DNA of 64,000 nt from NCBI GenBank assembly GCA_022316685.1, contig JAKJHU010000153.1, positions 372,001 to 436,000 of the forward strand. The letters run 5' to 3'. This DNA is from Progne subis subis. Its lineage: Eukaryota; Chordata; Aves; Passeriformes; Hirundinidae. The notes under the pieces were generated by a model. It did no database searches. It worked only from the letters and a program-made list of their open reading frames with translations, and was not told where the DNA came from. Positions 34,922-46,574 of this stretch are shown piece by piece. Positions within the stretch are counted from its first letter, which is position 1; each line of letters starts with the position of its first letter. Both the position numbers and the translations under genes were made by a program.

Positions 34922-37774
34922 GGTATTTTGTGGAATGGATATTTAAAGGGATGTAAGTTGGAGGATTTGGAGATGTGCTTGGGTGCAAACAGGACATGCT
35001 CTGTGGCTGCTCAGACAGAAGGGCTGGGGATGTGCTAGGTGGGCTCTGCCCCTGAACTTCAGCCACGCAGTCGAACGTACCAACACCCGCATCCGCAGAT
35101 TCCCGAAACGCGTTGGGACTCCCAAAGGGAGAGGAGCAGGAATCTGCTTAGCAACTGGAGAGGGACATACTGTTACAGTGAGCATTTGAAGGTCACATTT
35201 GCCTTTCAAAGCTGCAGTTTTGGGCCCTGGAAATCTTGTTTTCCGACAAGGCATTGGGGTTCATCAGGATTTGTGTGCCCCTTCTCTTTGGAAAGCTCTC
35301 CTTGTTCCCGTTCAGCTCCGGGCAAGCGCAGCTCAGGGGGCGTTGTGTGGCAGACAGCAGGGAAAGGCAGTGTTTGGGATTACTTGGAAGCTGATGCTGA
35401 GATTAATTATACATAATTAGGTAAAAAGCACAAGATGTATTTCAAGGCAAGTTTTGTTACGAGGAGAGTGTTCATTTAGAGCATGGCATAAGCTGGGATA
35501 AGCAGGGAAAGCCTCACTGTAACACTTGAATCCAGGCAGAGCTTGGGGAGGATGATTTAATGAGGAGCACTTAATGCAGAGGGATGGACAGGATGATAAC
35601 TTCCAGTTATCATTTCAGAATTCAGTTGGGGAGCAAGGAATGAGTCCTGCAGTCAGGCATTTTGAATGAGGCAATAAAGGAGTGGTGAAACATCAACAAT
35701 ATTTATTTAGGTGCATTTCTGGTACAAAAGGAGAAGATAAATACCTTATTGAAGGTTTTGTTCCAAGTATAAAATAGCCCATAAAGAAGAATTCAAAGAT
35801 AATTCGGTAATGCAGTTTTATACACAAAATACATGAAGGATTAAAGAGGTTGTTTGTACAAACACTTCATTGATCCACTTAAAATTTATATGTCTGATAA
35901 ATGGCACTTGGGCTGTGAACATTGACTACACATGTGGCACTAAGGAGCTTTATACTGGGCCATAAAATATTGGAACAAGCTTAATAATGGCTTTTGCCAT
36001 TGGATCCTTCTGGGAATAAGTCGTTCTGGAAAGTTGCAGACCCCGGAGGTTTGCATCTCTTGACAGGGATGATGTACCGCTCTATTAAAAATCTCGGTAC
36101 TTCTGAACCATGAACCCCATATTTGCCACTTTGCAAACACTTTTTATTGTGTTCCTTTATTTTTAAAACATTTGACTTGCCAGAAATAGTCCTTACATCA
36201 GAATTAAGTACTGGTGTAAAGCTGCCATGGGCTTTAAGGAAGTCCTCACCTGCAGCTCTTTACCGTGACCATATTCCTAAGTGCTCATGCTAGCAAAAAG
36301 TTGTACTTGTTTTCCCTGGTATAATAACAATAAACACCAAGCACTGAAACGCCAGTGGAGCTTGACCTGTGGTGTAGTCAGGGCTCAGAATTGTGCTTTG
36401 TTTTGACATCCTGTCACATTGTGCAAGAGCAGTTGCATCCAGCTGAGAAAACTGAAATAAAAGCACTCTTTTCATACAGAGGCCACCTCATTCCTTTGAG
36501 ACTCAGGCAAAAGGCCTGATCCCCTTGTCAGGAATCCACTAGCAAAAAAAAACCCTGAAGAGACAAAAAACCCCACCCAAACACACCCTAAAATAAAATG
36601 TGATCTCTGCAAGGATGGGAGATGTGCTACGTCGTTGGATGGAGGCAGGGGAATGGTGAGGGAGGATCAGCATTTTGTTATGTGAGGTCTTTAAACGTTT
36701 TCCAAAGTCCTTGAATCGTGTTGGTCTTGAGTTTTGTAATATGAATTATCTCTCATCTGTTATGAGCAAGAGCAGCTCAGCTGTGAAGGGTCAGGGTGCT
36801 CGAGTCCTGTAAGAGCTGGAAACTTGCATGTGACAGGGAATGGGGCAAATCAGCGTGGGCCTCTCATTAGGGGCTGGATTCTGCAGATATACAGGAAGAT
36901 TGAATTATGGTCACCCAGGAAACATCAATCCTGCCTTTCCCTAAGTTTGGAGCTATTTGCTTTGTAACCTGAATTTTATTTTTCCTTGGAAAAAATCAGT
37001 TTTGTTGTCATATTTCAGCATGGAGAGATGACGACACTGTTTTGATCTTACATATTTTAATTTTTTCCAGGTAATGTGTCACTTGGTGGAGCTTGCTTTG
37101 GGATTTTGTTGTTGTTTTGTCTTCTAAAAGCTGTAGTTTGTTTTGCCAGCATTCCTTCCTCGGGCTTCTGAAATGTGATCTGTCAAAAGAGGGATTTTGA
37201 AGGGAAAATTGATTGCTGAAGTAGTTGCTAAGTAAAGGGGCTCGTGGTGCTACATTTGGGAGTAGCATGATAAAAGCTGAGGGGAAACAAGCTGCAAAAT
37301 TTCGTGCTGAGGAGTTTGTGAGCGATTTAATTCTCTGATAGGGAGCACTGATGCTTTCTCAGCTCCTCATTCACTGCCATGCAGCTTTCCAAACTGTTCT
37401 GTGCTGTGGGGGAGTTCATCTTTTCCCCTTATCCTTTCCTTTATAAGCTTGGCTTAATTATTATCCCATGTCAACTTGCTAAGGGAAGCATGATGCTGCC
37501 TCCCATCCCTTTTCCTCTGTGTGCATAGCGCAGAAGGCAGGGAAGCAGTGAGATTGCAGTGGCATTGAAGTATTCGGGTACCAAACCCCAGAGAGTCCCT
37601 CTTGTGCTGCCTCTTTAAGAGCTCAAGCTCTGCCTGCACAGGGATGGGCAGGAAGAGCTCCGAGCCAGCCCAGCGTGGCACAGATTGGATGTGACCGTGA
37701 TGTGATGTAGCCGTGATAGGATGTGGGCTTTGCTGATGGATGCAGGGACAGGACACAGTGCTGAGCCGGCTCGT
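34922..37774. other. intron stretch with a CpG-clustered spot
   Basis: No gene or transposon was recognised. About eight CpG dinucleotides crowd into 35064-35122, including ACGCGT; most of the rest is AT-rich. Confidence 0.45.
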
Positions 37775-38462
37775 GGCTGGAGCTCTCTGGGGTCTCCCCG
37801 CCGGAGCTCTCTGGGATCTCCCCGCCGGAGCTCTCTGGGATCTCCCTGCCGGAGCTCTCTGGGGTCTCCCCGCCGGAGCTCTCTGGGATCTCCCTGCCGG
37901 AGCTCTCTGGGATCTCCCTGCCGGAGCTCTCTGGGATCTCCCCGCCGGAGCTCTCTGGGATCTCCCGCCGGAGCTCTCTGGGATCTCCCCGCCGGAGCTC
38001 TCTGGGATCTCCCTGCTGGAGCTCTCTGGGGTCTCCCTGCCGGAGCTCTCTGGGACATCCCTGCCGGAGCTCTCTGGGATCTCCCTGCCGGAGCTCTCTG
38101 GGATCTCCCTGCCGGAGCTCTCTGGGATCTCCCTGCCGGAGCTCTCTGGGATCTCCTTGCCGGAGCTCTCTGGGGTCTCCCTGCCGGAGCTCTCTGGGAT
38201 CTCCCTGCCGGAGCTCTCTGGGGTCTCCCTGCCGGAGCTCTCTGGGGTCTCCCTGCCAGAGCTCTCTGGGATCTCCCTGCCGGAGCTCTCTGGGATCTCA
38301 CTGCTGGAACTCTCTGGGATCTCCCTGACTGAGTTCTCTGGGGTGTCCCTGACTGGGTTCTCTGTGATCTCCCTGACTGAGTTCTCTGGGTTGTCACTGC
38401 CAGAATCCTCTGGGTTCTCACTGTTGGAGCTCCCTGGATCTTGCTGCTGGAGCTCACTGCCA
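37775..38462 (+). repeat. 24-bp minisatellite, about 29 units
   Basis: The unit is close to GAGCTCTCTGGGATCTCC plus CTGCCG, 24 bp, and each typical unit has a SacI-type GAGCTC. Units from 37777 to about 38300 are nearly uniform; those from about 38305 to 38462 are diverged, with GAGTTC, GGGTTC and AGAATCC in place of GAGCTC. One unit near 37964-37970 has lost a C. Because 24 is divisible by three and the unit has no stop codon in several frames, long frames stay open on both strands (up to 389 codons on the minus strand, with an EIPESSGR period). The frame changes at the 1-bp deletion, and no flanking domain is recognisable, so I treat this as a non-coding VNTR. Confidence 0.92.
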
Positions 38463-41400
38463 GGTAAGACTAAGCACGCTGAACAAAAGGCTTGGCCCCA
38501 TGAATGGAGGATGGTGGAGCTGGGAAGGATGGGGGTGATGCCACAGAAGTTCCAGCTGCTGTGACTGGCAGAGCTTTTGCCTTTGAATCTTTTCAGAGCC
38601 ATGTGGTTTCTCAGCCAGCTCAATGAAGTGTTGCTGCTGTTGGGATGCTTACCTCCTGCATTTTAATTGCATAGTGAATAGAGAAGAAGCTGCAGAGGAG
38701 AAACACACTCCTGGAAAGCACCCTGTCATCAAATCCATGCATGCTTGGAGGGGTTTTATAGATTCCTTGCTCCAGAAAGCTGAAAGAAATGCTCAAATTT
38801 GATATGGTTTCTTGCCCTCCTGTAATCTTGCTTGACGGTTTTTCTGTGTGATTTTTAATGCAGTTTGAGTACAAGTGGGGACACGTGTGGGGATTATATA
38901 ACCCTGGGGAAGCTGGTGGGAGACTGGCTGCATTTCTGGGCAGGCATGAAAATCAGGAGTTCTGGAATGGTTTTGTGTAAGGTGTTTGCATAGGTGCCCA
39001 TGGGCACCGTGGGTGTTTTTATTCCTGGAAAAAGATGCTTCCTTGGAGCTGTGAGCTGGAAAGGGAGGAGAGGCCAGCAGTGCTTGGGGTAAAATGGTTG
39101 CTAGTTGCTGAAATGAGTTTAGGTGGGAAGCATCATTCAAGGGTAAATGAATCCACTTTGTGAGAAAATGGAATAATTTTCTGGAATTAGGGGTTCTGGA
39201 AACCCCAGTTCTTTCTGTCTTCCTGCAGTCTTGGTGGAGCAGAGAAGCCTGTACAAATTCTGATGGAAGGGCTGATTTTGGTGTGTTTCCAGGTCTGTAA
39301 CAGCACACAGCAATCTCGCAGAATCGAGTTCTGTAGTATGATTGGAGCAAGCAGAGAAATGTGATACAGGGAGGAGATTTGTGCAAGGAATTCCTGCTGA
39401 CTGTCGTTTCACTCAGCATTTGGCAGTGTCACTGATTGCTCCAGCAGATCCAGGCTGGATTTTTTTTCCTTAATCGCTTTACAGAGCAGTCACATATTCC
39501 CTTCTCCTTAGAGTGTAGCTGTGGCTGTCTAATTAACAGATATCCTTCTCTTTTTAGGGGAGATTTTTGTTTTCCAGAAAAATTCCATTTGGTTTCCAGC
39601 CAGTGTTCTTTTTCCCACTGGGTCTGTAATAGATCCCAAAATTCCCCAGCTTGTAATCACTGCTGCAGCCAGATGGGGACTAGGTGGAACTCCCATTGCA
39701 TCTGTGCCTGTGTTTATGAATCTGCCAGAAGTATCTCACTTAGGTGAGATTTTAAATATATATTTCATGAGTTAATGAGCCCTGAACAGCGACGAGGAGA
39801 ATCCAGCGCTGGTAGTGCCAGGGTTGCCATCCTTCTCCTGGATCCTGGCATGGTGCTGATGGAGCAGGGGGAGCTCTAAGGAGTTGTTCAGCCTGGCATG
39901 AGCAAAGCAGAGGCTGCAGTTCCACTTTACAAACCTGATGGTGCTTTAAGAGGTTCTTCTTGGATTTAACAGGATTTCCTTGCTCCTGCTCTTCTGCTTC
40001 ATTGCTCTCCTCGTCTTTTCTCCCTCTTTCTCCCTTTCAGACCTTCGTGGAAGGAGCTCTGAAAACTGTGTGAGGTTTGGATTTTCTTTGCTTCTCCCCA
40101 CCTTCCAACCCTCCTGGATGATTTCAGAGCATAGTTGCACAAATCAGTGATGTGGGTGGCAGGATATAAGGAGAGGAGAGGAGGAAGGGGAGGAGGAAGG
40201 AGGGCACAGGATGCTCCTGAATTGGATCTCAGCGTGGCAGGGTCAGAACACGAAAGAGCTGCCTGAATTACTCAGGGTATCCTGGTGTTCCTGGCTGTGG
40301 TGAATCCAGCGCTGCAGCGAAGCTGGGCTGGCTGGATTTTAATTCCTGCACTTGCCTGGGTATGCTGGGGCAGCCCGAGGGCAGCGATCCCAAGGCTTGT
40401 GCTGCATTTTGGGATGTGCATCCCCAGCGGCACCAGGCACCAAAATCCGTGTGTGAGAGCAGATGAGTGAGTGCCCTGGGGGTGGTGTGTGTGTGCATGT
40501 GCATGTGATGATGGTGCTGGATGAGGTTCTGCCTCCCACCTGCCTGCCTGAGCTGTTCACCTCCCGTGGTGGAGTGTCCCTGCTGTCACTTAACCCATTC
40601 CTAGGAGAAGAGCCTCATCAGCACGAACCATGCTGAGCTTTGCTGTGCACCCTGGCTCGCCTCTCCTGCAGTAACAGCAGCTGTTATCCCAGGACAGGCT
40701 CATTTGGCAGGTGAGGGGAGAGGGAAGGTGGTGATTTCCACTGGGGAGCAGGAGCAAGCTCTGAGAGGTTTGGTGGGAGCCAGAAACCTTTCCACTTGCC
40801 CAGCTCCTTTCAGGGAAGCAGGAACCTTTCTACTTGCCCAATTTCTTGCAGAGAGTCAGTCTGTGGATGCCACAAGTTGGACGCTGGAAATAATCACTTT
40901 CTCCTACCATTATTTCATTAAGGCATACTGGAATTTAAGGCATTTTGTTCTTATCAGTCTAGTGTCCAGGTCAAATCCTTTGGCAAAAAGGACTTAAAAG
41001 GTTTCTTCTGGGTCTGACGAGAATCATCCCTTCCTAGGAGAGATCTTAAACAGTGACTCCAAACTCTGCAAATCCATCTAAACTGCTCCTTCCTTCAGGC
41101 AGCTTTTCCTGGTGCAAAAAGAGCAGTTGCCCTGCTCAAAGGAGATTATTTCCTCCTGACTTATGTAAGTTCTAAAATAAGAAAATAAATCCCAACCTTG
41201 TCAAGGATGAAACCATTTTTCCAAACTCAGGAATGATCCCGTTTGAAGAAGTGATTGCTTCAATGAATTGTCAGGAGTGCCTGGAGAAGGGAAATCTCAT
41301 CTGTGACACAAGGGGGGGCAGCTCCATCCCTAGGCCTAGGGCTGCATAGGGATGTTCTGGGGGAGTGGGAATGGTGCTACAGCAGAAAATTTGAGTTTTC

Positions 41401-43069
41401 ATTCCATCTTCCAGTTCGTTTTCAATCTTTCTTTCCCAGATCTTGGCTTTTTTGTTGTTGTTTTCCAAAACTTGGGGGTGAATTCAAGATCCTTGGGATG
41501 AAGGCTGGAAGTCTCTCTGTCAAAGTTTGTGACAAATCTTACTGTTGTTTGGCTGAGTCAGGGTTTTAAATCCCATTTGGTTGTTAAAAAACTCTGTTTA
41601 TCAAATGACACCACTTGGGCCTGAGCTGGCAGATGAGCGAAGTGCAGATGAGCCTTAGACCCTGCAAACAAATTCTTGCAGTCGTTAAAAATAGGCAAAA
41701 AGAGACGTAGGGTGAATGAGCACCACTGGGGCCAGATCCTGTTCCTGGTTCTCCTGCCCTGGAGCTGGCCCTGAGCTGTCCTCTGTCACCTGCCAGGGTG
41801 ACAGGCCAGGGCCTCCCTGCAAAGGTGCTGCAAAGCTCAGGGCTGGGCTCTTCCCTGCGTAATCCCATCAAAGCAGCTTTTTGTCGTGTCTGATGCTCAG
41901 ACATTGACTGTAGAACAAAACTGAGAAGTTTTAGAGCAATTTTTGAGCCTGTTTGGTGAGTTCAGAGCCAGAGCAGAGCGAGACTGTAAGTTTAACTCTG
42001 TGTGTATTTCTGATGCTGTAAATTTGCCTCAGCACTGCTGGAGGAGGAGATGATCCAGCTGGGATGTGCTGTGCGTGGTCGGCAGGGCCGGAGCAGGTTG
42101 TGTCTGAACAGTCCTTGCTTCAACCTTAAAACATTTGATCCAATTTAAGGGGAATAGTTGGGATTGTGGAGCTTGGGGTGGCTGTTGAGTTGTATGATGC
42201 CAGCAGGGACTGTCCTGTCGCTGTGATGTTGGTCCCTGCAAAGCTTTGGGCAGCAGCATTAATCTGGGGATCAAACTTGGGGCACAAAGAGCCTGTTTAA
42301 ATTTCAACTCAAAACTAATCTGGGCTCAGAATTTAACTTAGCAATGTGTTTTCCTTGTTAGAATAGGACTAAGAAGGTGTTTTAATGACTTTATTTTCTT
42401 TTTAAATATCCCACCATGTTAACATGTGAGGTCTGTGTCCTTCCATGTGTGCAAGAACCTCAATCAATCCAGCTAATGTCATTTCCCATGAAATTTTGGT
42501 GTGTAAAATACAAACAGCAAAAAGGCAAAATCCGATTATGGCCTTTAGGAAAACTTTTCAGCAAGTGCCCTTTCCGTGACAGTGGACATTGGGTATTGTC
42601 TGGATGTGTGTGAGGCTACAAGGTGTTACCCAAGTCAGGTTTTTAATTCTTCTGGATCCCTACCATCCCCCTGTTTTATTCTGCAAATAAACCAGATTCT
42701 GTTGAGGGGGTTTTTTGTGCAAAGTTTTTTTTTCCCTTTTTTTTTTTCTCCTTTAGATTTCCGCTATGCCTTTATAATTAAGAAAACTCTTGCAATTTGC
42801 CTTTAAGTCACCCTGCAGCAGCTCCTCAAAACCTCCCACCCCTCCGACAGCCCTTTCTTTCCGTGGGTGGGTGGATGAGGAGTCACTGGGTGAAGAGAGG
42901 CAAACAAGGAAACAATTCCAGCAGGATTCCTGCGTGCTTAGCAAAACAGGAGCTGCCATTGTGCGGCAGCTCCCTGCTGACCTGCAGGGCTTGTGGCTTC
43001 GAGGGCTTTTCCCTTTCAAATAAAAGCAGAGGTGGGGGATGCTCTTGACAGGCCCAAGGTTTTGTGGAT
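38463..43069. other. intron stretch, no gene recognised
   Basis: No CR1 was recognised here. It holds a 38-bp duplication at 40779-40854, a GT/GCATGT-type simple run near 40483-40508 and a long pyrimidine tract at 42725-42756 ending in TTTAG. An open frame of 208 codons at 38793-39419 (-) has no recognisable features. Confidence 0.5.
40779..40854 (+). repeat. 38-bp tandem duplication
   Basis: Two adjacent copies share GAACCTTT(C)(C/T)ACTTGCCCA; the copies differ at several positions. No mobile-element features. Confidence 0.85.
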
Positions 43070-43074
43070 TATTC

Positions 43075-43400
43075 GGTGACGAGTTTGCATCGATCCCCTC
43101 GTTCCTAGCGTGGGAACGGCTGCCGTGGGAGATCCTGGGGGATCGGAGCTGCCAGGCCGCGGGTCCCGGGCTGGGGTGTCCCCGGGGGTGTCCCCAAGCA
43201 CGGCCCTGCCTTCCACACTGCTTTCCTTGACTGGCTGTGTTGCAGAATCCCCCGAGGTCCTGTCCAGCAGCCCCTGGAGGATCGGATCTTCACCCCGACC
43301 GTGTCGGCTGTGTACAGCACTGTGAGTATCTGCCGGGGCCGGGGCAGCACGAGGGGATCGGGCGGGTGTGCAGAGCCCCAGGGCAGGCAAACGAGACCTT
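43075..43400 (+). promoter_or_regulatory. EIF4G3: isolated CpG-rich block around exon 2, possible alternative promoter
   Basis: More than 25 CpG dinucleotides occur in about 325 bp, far above the surrounding intron, and the block runs from 170 bases upstream of exon 2 to 80 bases beyond it. Exonic codon use explains only part of it. An internal promoter is one reading; a GC-rich exon neighbourhood in a gene-dense microchromosome is another. Confidence 0.35.
43246..43321 (+). CDS. EIF4G3: EIF4G3 coding exon 2
   Basis: A 76-bp exon between a TGTTGCAG acceptor and a strong GTGAGT donor. It begins with the last base of a split codon (G, completing GGA with exon 1 ending at 784), then reads 25 codons, IPRGPVQQPLEDRIF followed by TPTVSAVYST. 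It ends in phase 0, which exon 3 needs. The reading without stop, proper splice signals on both sides and phase agreement with both neighbours support a real exon. No domain is known here; the residues belong to the disordered N-terminal extension of the long eIF4GII isoforms. It is a cassette candidate only if the phase mismatch (76 bp is not a multiple of three) is tolerated, so skipping it would shift the frame. Confidence 0.8.
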
Positions 43401-43467
43401 GGAAAAATGCAATTTCTTTTTGCCCCCTGAAATAAATGATGCTCAAAAAGACTCTCTTGGTTGCCTG

Positions 43468-43811
43468 TGAGTAGGAAAATAGGAGGCTCACCACAACTCC
43501 CTGACAGGAGGGTGCAGCCAGGTGAGAAGTCGGGCTCTGCTCCCAGGAGACAAGGGACAGGACGAGGGGACACAGCCTCAAGTTGTGCCAAGGGAGGTTC
43601 ACATTGGATATTGGGAAAATCTCTTCGCTGAAAGCTTGGTCAGACATTAGCACAGGCTGTCCAGGCAGAGGTGGAGTCACATCCTTGGAATGTTCAAAAG
43701 ATGTGTGTATGTGGCACCTGGGGACAGGGGTTGGGTGTGTATTGGGATATTCGTCGAACATTGGTCGATCTTGGAGATCTTTTCCAACCTTAATGCTTCT
43801 GTGATTTTATG
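43468..43811 (+). mobile_element. CR1 LINE 3' fragment
   Basis: Sense copy starting 150 bases after exon 2: AACTCCCTGACAGGAGGGTG, GACAAGGGACAGGACGAGGG, TTCACATTGGATATTGGGAA, TTTTCCAACCTTAATGCTTC and TGTGATTTTATG. It belongs with the copies at 31404 and 49033. Confidence 0.9.
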
Positions 43812-44628
43812 AAGAACCTTTTTTGTTGCATGGGAGTAAGAAAGGCAGAAATCTTTGGAGGAGTTGTGGGTCCTTTGGTATTTTTAAGTGTCTCTAGTTT
43901 TATTTAGCATATTAGAAAGTGCATGTTCCTGACAGCATCACTGGAGTGATGGAGTTTTGTCCATATTTTCACTTGTGTGACTCCATCTTTTTCCTTTCCC
44001 CTGAATCTCACAGACTGATTTTTTTGGGGTACTAGTGGCTTCACATTTCTAATACCTTCTTAGGAGAAGAATAATCAAGAAAGATTTCATGTGAAACATT
44101 TCATTGTACAGAGGAAGAAGTATTTTGATAATAAACAGAATATTTGGGATAGGTGCTTTTGGCTTGCTGTCCTAGATGAATGGTAATGTATAATATTGAT
44201 TATTCTAGGAATTTAGCTTAGAAACAGCGATGTTTATTAGTGAACATGATAGTTTTTTCCTTTTATTAATTCCTTTTTTTCTGATGGCAATAGCTGGAAG
44301 CCCAGGGTTATTTATAAGCTTTGCTAAATCAGCACAGCCCTGGGAAAGTCATATTTTGCTTTTCTAGTTGGGATACTGCAAATATTTTTAATGCCAAAAA
44401 AACCCGCTTTTAAGCTGCTCTTTTAATTATTCGGAAAACAGGAAGAAAAGCTGTCGATGGGATAAATTCATTACATTTTATGCAGGAACATAAGCTGCTT
44501 ATGGAAAAAACATAACCTGCTGTGCAAGGTTTTCTCCTTCCCTGTTTGCAGGAGTGACTGGGGATGGATTTCTTGGTTCTGGCTCCCTGGAGGGCCCTGG
44601 GGCTGGAGCATCTCTTGCCCAGAGTGAG

Positions 44629-44790
44629 AACAGAGCAGCTGTGGCTGCCCCATCCCTGGCAGTGCCCAAGGCCGGGTTGGAGAGGGTTTGGAGCAGCCTG
44701 GGATAGTGGAAGGTGTCCTTGCCATGGCAGGGGTGGAACTGGATGAGGAGAATTTAAGTCCCTCCCAGCCCAGCCATTCCATGATGATTC
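44629..44790 (+). mobile_element. CR1 LINE 3' fragment
   Basis: Sense copy: CAGAGCAGCTGTGGCTGCCC, CAGTGCCCAAGGCCGGGTTG, GGATAGTGGAAGGTGTCCTT, ending ATTCCATGATGATTCA. Confidence 0.88.
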
Positions 44791-45125
44791 AATAATAATG
44801 ATGATGTTTAGCTCTTCCCTTCTTTGGGTTGTAGAGGAGTTTTGTCCTGCCTCCTCTGCTGGGGCTGTCAGGGTTGCTGAGCTGAGCTCTGGGCAGCATT
44901 AAGGGTAAGAGTGCTGCCAAGTGCCTGTTGGCCCCAGCAATGCAGCAGCTCAGGTGGCTGTGCTGGCAGCAGGGCTCAGGTGTGGCCAGGGAGCCATGGA
45001 TTCCCATCCAGGGGAGTTGGAATGCTTGGGATACAGCTCTGACAAGGCTTGAGGATTTTGAGGTTTGTGGCATTGACACCAGTGAATCACAAACGCGAGC
45101 TTCAGGCTTTGTGCAGCCTTTGTTC

Positions 45126-45155
45126 TCAATATATAGATATATAGAGATATAGAAA
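45126..45155 (+). repeat. (ATATAG)n-like simple repeat
   Basis: Short run of ATATAG/ATATAGAG units. Confidence 0.8.
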
Positions 45156-45193
45156 TGTTTGTGTGCAGAAAAGCAAAACCAAACAAAAACATT

Positions 45194-45391
45194 CAGAAGA
45201 AATCCTTCCCTGGGAGGGTGGGCAGGCCCTGGCACAGGGTGCCCAGAGAAGCTGTGGCTGCCCCTGGATCCCTGGCAGTGTCCAAAGCCAGGATGGACGA
45301 GGCTTGGAGCAGCCTGGGATAGTGGAACGTGTCCCTGCCCATGGAACAAGATGAGCTTTTAAGGTCCCTCCAGCCCAAACTATTGTGTGAA
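45194..45391 (+). mobile_element. CR1 LINE 3' fragment
   Basis: Sense copy: GAAGAAATCCTTCCCTGGGA, GGCACAGGGTGCCCAGAGAA, GGAGCAGCCTGGGATAGTGG, with the ATGGCAGGG block reduced to ATGGAAC, ending near AACTATTGTGTGA. Confidence 0.88.
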
Positions 45392-45979
45392 CATAAATGT
45401 ACGGACTTATAATAAATAATTCAGTTTATAGTATCTTTTATATACCCCATACAGCACTTAAAAAACACTTTAAAAATATCTAAAGTCCTTTAAAGAAGGT
45501 TATTTTTTTTCAATTCTTTCCTCCCAAGATATAATGCAGATGTCTGTAGGGAAAATATGACTGTAAAAAATTTAAATTAATGTAAAATAGAAAAGTAGCT
45601 GTGAAGAATTACCTAAAATAGCTATTCAGTGTGGAAAAATATCACTCCTTGCTATGTTACAGGAATACCAGGGCTGGGAATATCTCAGTTCCAGGATTTG
45701 AGAATGCACAAGTTTGAGAGAAAATTCCATGTTTTGGGGAAAGGAGAGAAATTTTCTCAGCTGGGTTCCTTTCAGGCTTCCATTTGAAGCCCCAGGCAGA
45801 TTTCAGATTCACAGGGAGTCCAGGGAAAAATGAATTGGGGAAAAAAAAGGACGTGATGGGAGGGCCTTGACAAATTCATTCATGAAAGGTCTCAGTGGTT
45901 TGTTACACAAGGAACAGCACCATGTGTTTAAAGCCTGGGTTTGCATTAAATAGTCATTTTGAAGAGCGCTATGAGACTA

Positions 45980-46051
45980 CAGAATCATGAAGGTTGGAAA
46001 AGGCCCCCAAGATCTTCAAGTCCAATCTTCAAGGGCATCCTCAGTACCCAA
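45980..46051 (-). mobile_element. CR1 LINE terminal remnant
   Basis: Reversed end: CAGAATCATGAAGGTTGGAA, then AGATCTTCAAGTCCAATC. Only about 70 bp are recognisable. Confidence 0.7.
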
Positions 46052-46558
46052 GCGCTGCTTTTTCCCATCGTCATTTTATTTGCTTGCACGTCTTCTGTGG
46101 GATTCCATGGTGATTATAGATCATCATTTTCAGAGAGATGTGTTTTTTCAGAGCATGGCTACTGTGGGGAGAAATCATTTGAGATATGGACAACTCACAG
46201 ATGAACCCCCAATTTTCAGTTAGAAAAAGATGAAAAATAATTCAATTATCCTTTCCGTGCCTTTCCACACGCATTATCAGGACCTTGGTTGCTCATTCCA
46301 GAGCTCTTTGTTTATCCCACAGCTGCAAAAAGGGGAATGAAAAATCATGTGGCTTGCACTATGAGCCCCAATAATAAAACTGAATCTGAGGAACAGATTT
46401 TCCGGTAGGACAGAGGTGAGGAAGAGGCCAGGTGGGATGAAGTTTGTGTGACAACTTGGAGATGCTCAAAATTCATAACAAGGCTTTGGTAGAACCTCTT
46501 TTTCAAGGAAATCATACTGGTATTAAAACCAAACCCACCTAAATTCATCATAAGTCAT

Positions 46559-46574
46559 CTTTATTTATTTATTG
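46559..46574 (+). repeat. (TTTA)n microsatellite
   Basis: Four units of TTTA. Confidence 0.85.

Larger units (their letters stand above)
785..43245 (+). other. EIF4G3: EIF4G3 intron 1 (about 42.5 kb)
   Basis: This is the interval between coding exons 1 and 2. It opens with a G-rich stretch and ends at an acceptor (TGTGTTGCAG|A) with a branch-like CTTGACT 16 bases upstream. Within it I recognise CR1 fragments, one direct repeat pair, a minisatellite, short tandem duplications and simple repeats, all listed separately. No ORF resembles a known protein. Non-coding exons or alternative first exons inside it cannot be excluded. Confidence 0.7.

Noticed and set aside
37454..38623. 389-codon minus-strand frame with an EIPESSGR octapeptide period, and 203-274-codon + strand frames over the same place
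   Set aside because: They arise from a stop-free 24-bp minisatellite whose length is a multiple of three. Frames are open on both strands, the period changes at a 1-bp loss, and the flanks encode nothing recognisable.
42725..42790. Strong-looking acceptor: long pyrimidine tract then TTTAG
   Set aside because: No matching donor or coding frame follows, and exon 2 lies 490 bases further with complete signals.
43016..43591. 191- and 218-codon minus-strand frames
   Set aside because: Antisense of exon 2 and of the CR1 fragment that follows it.
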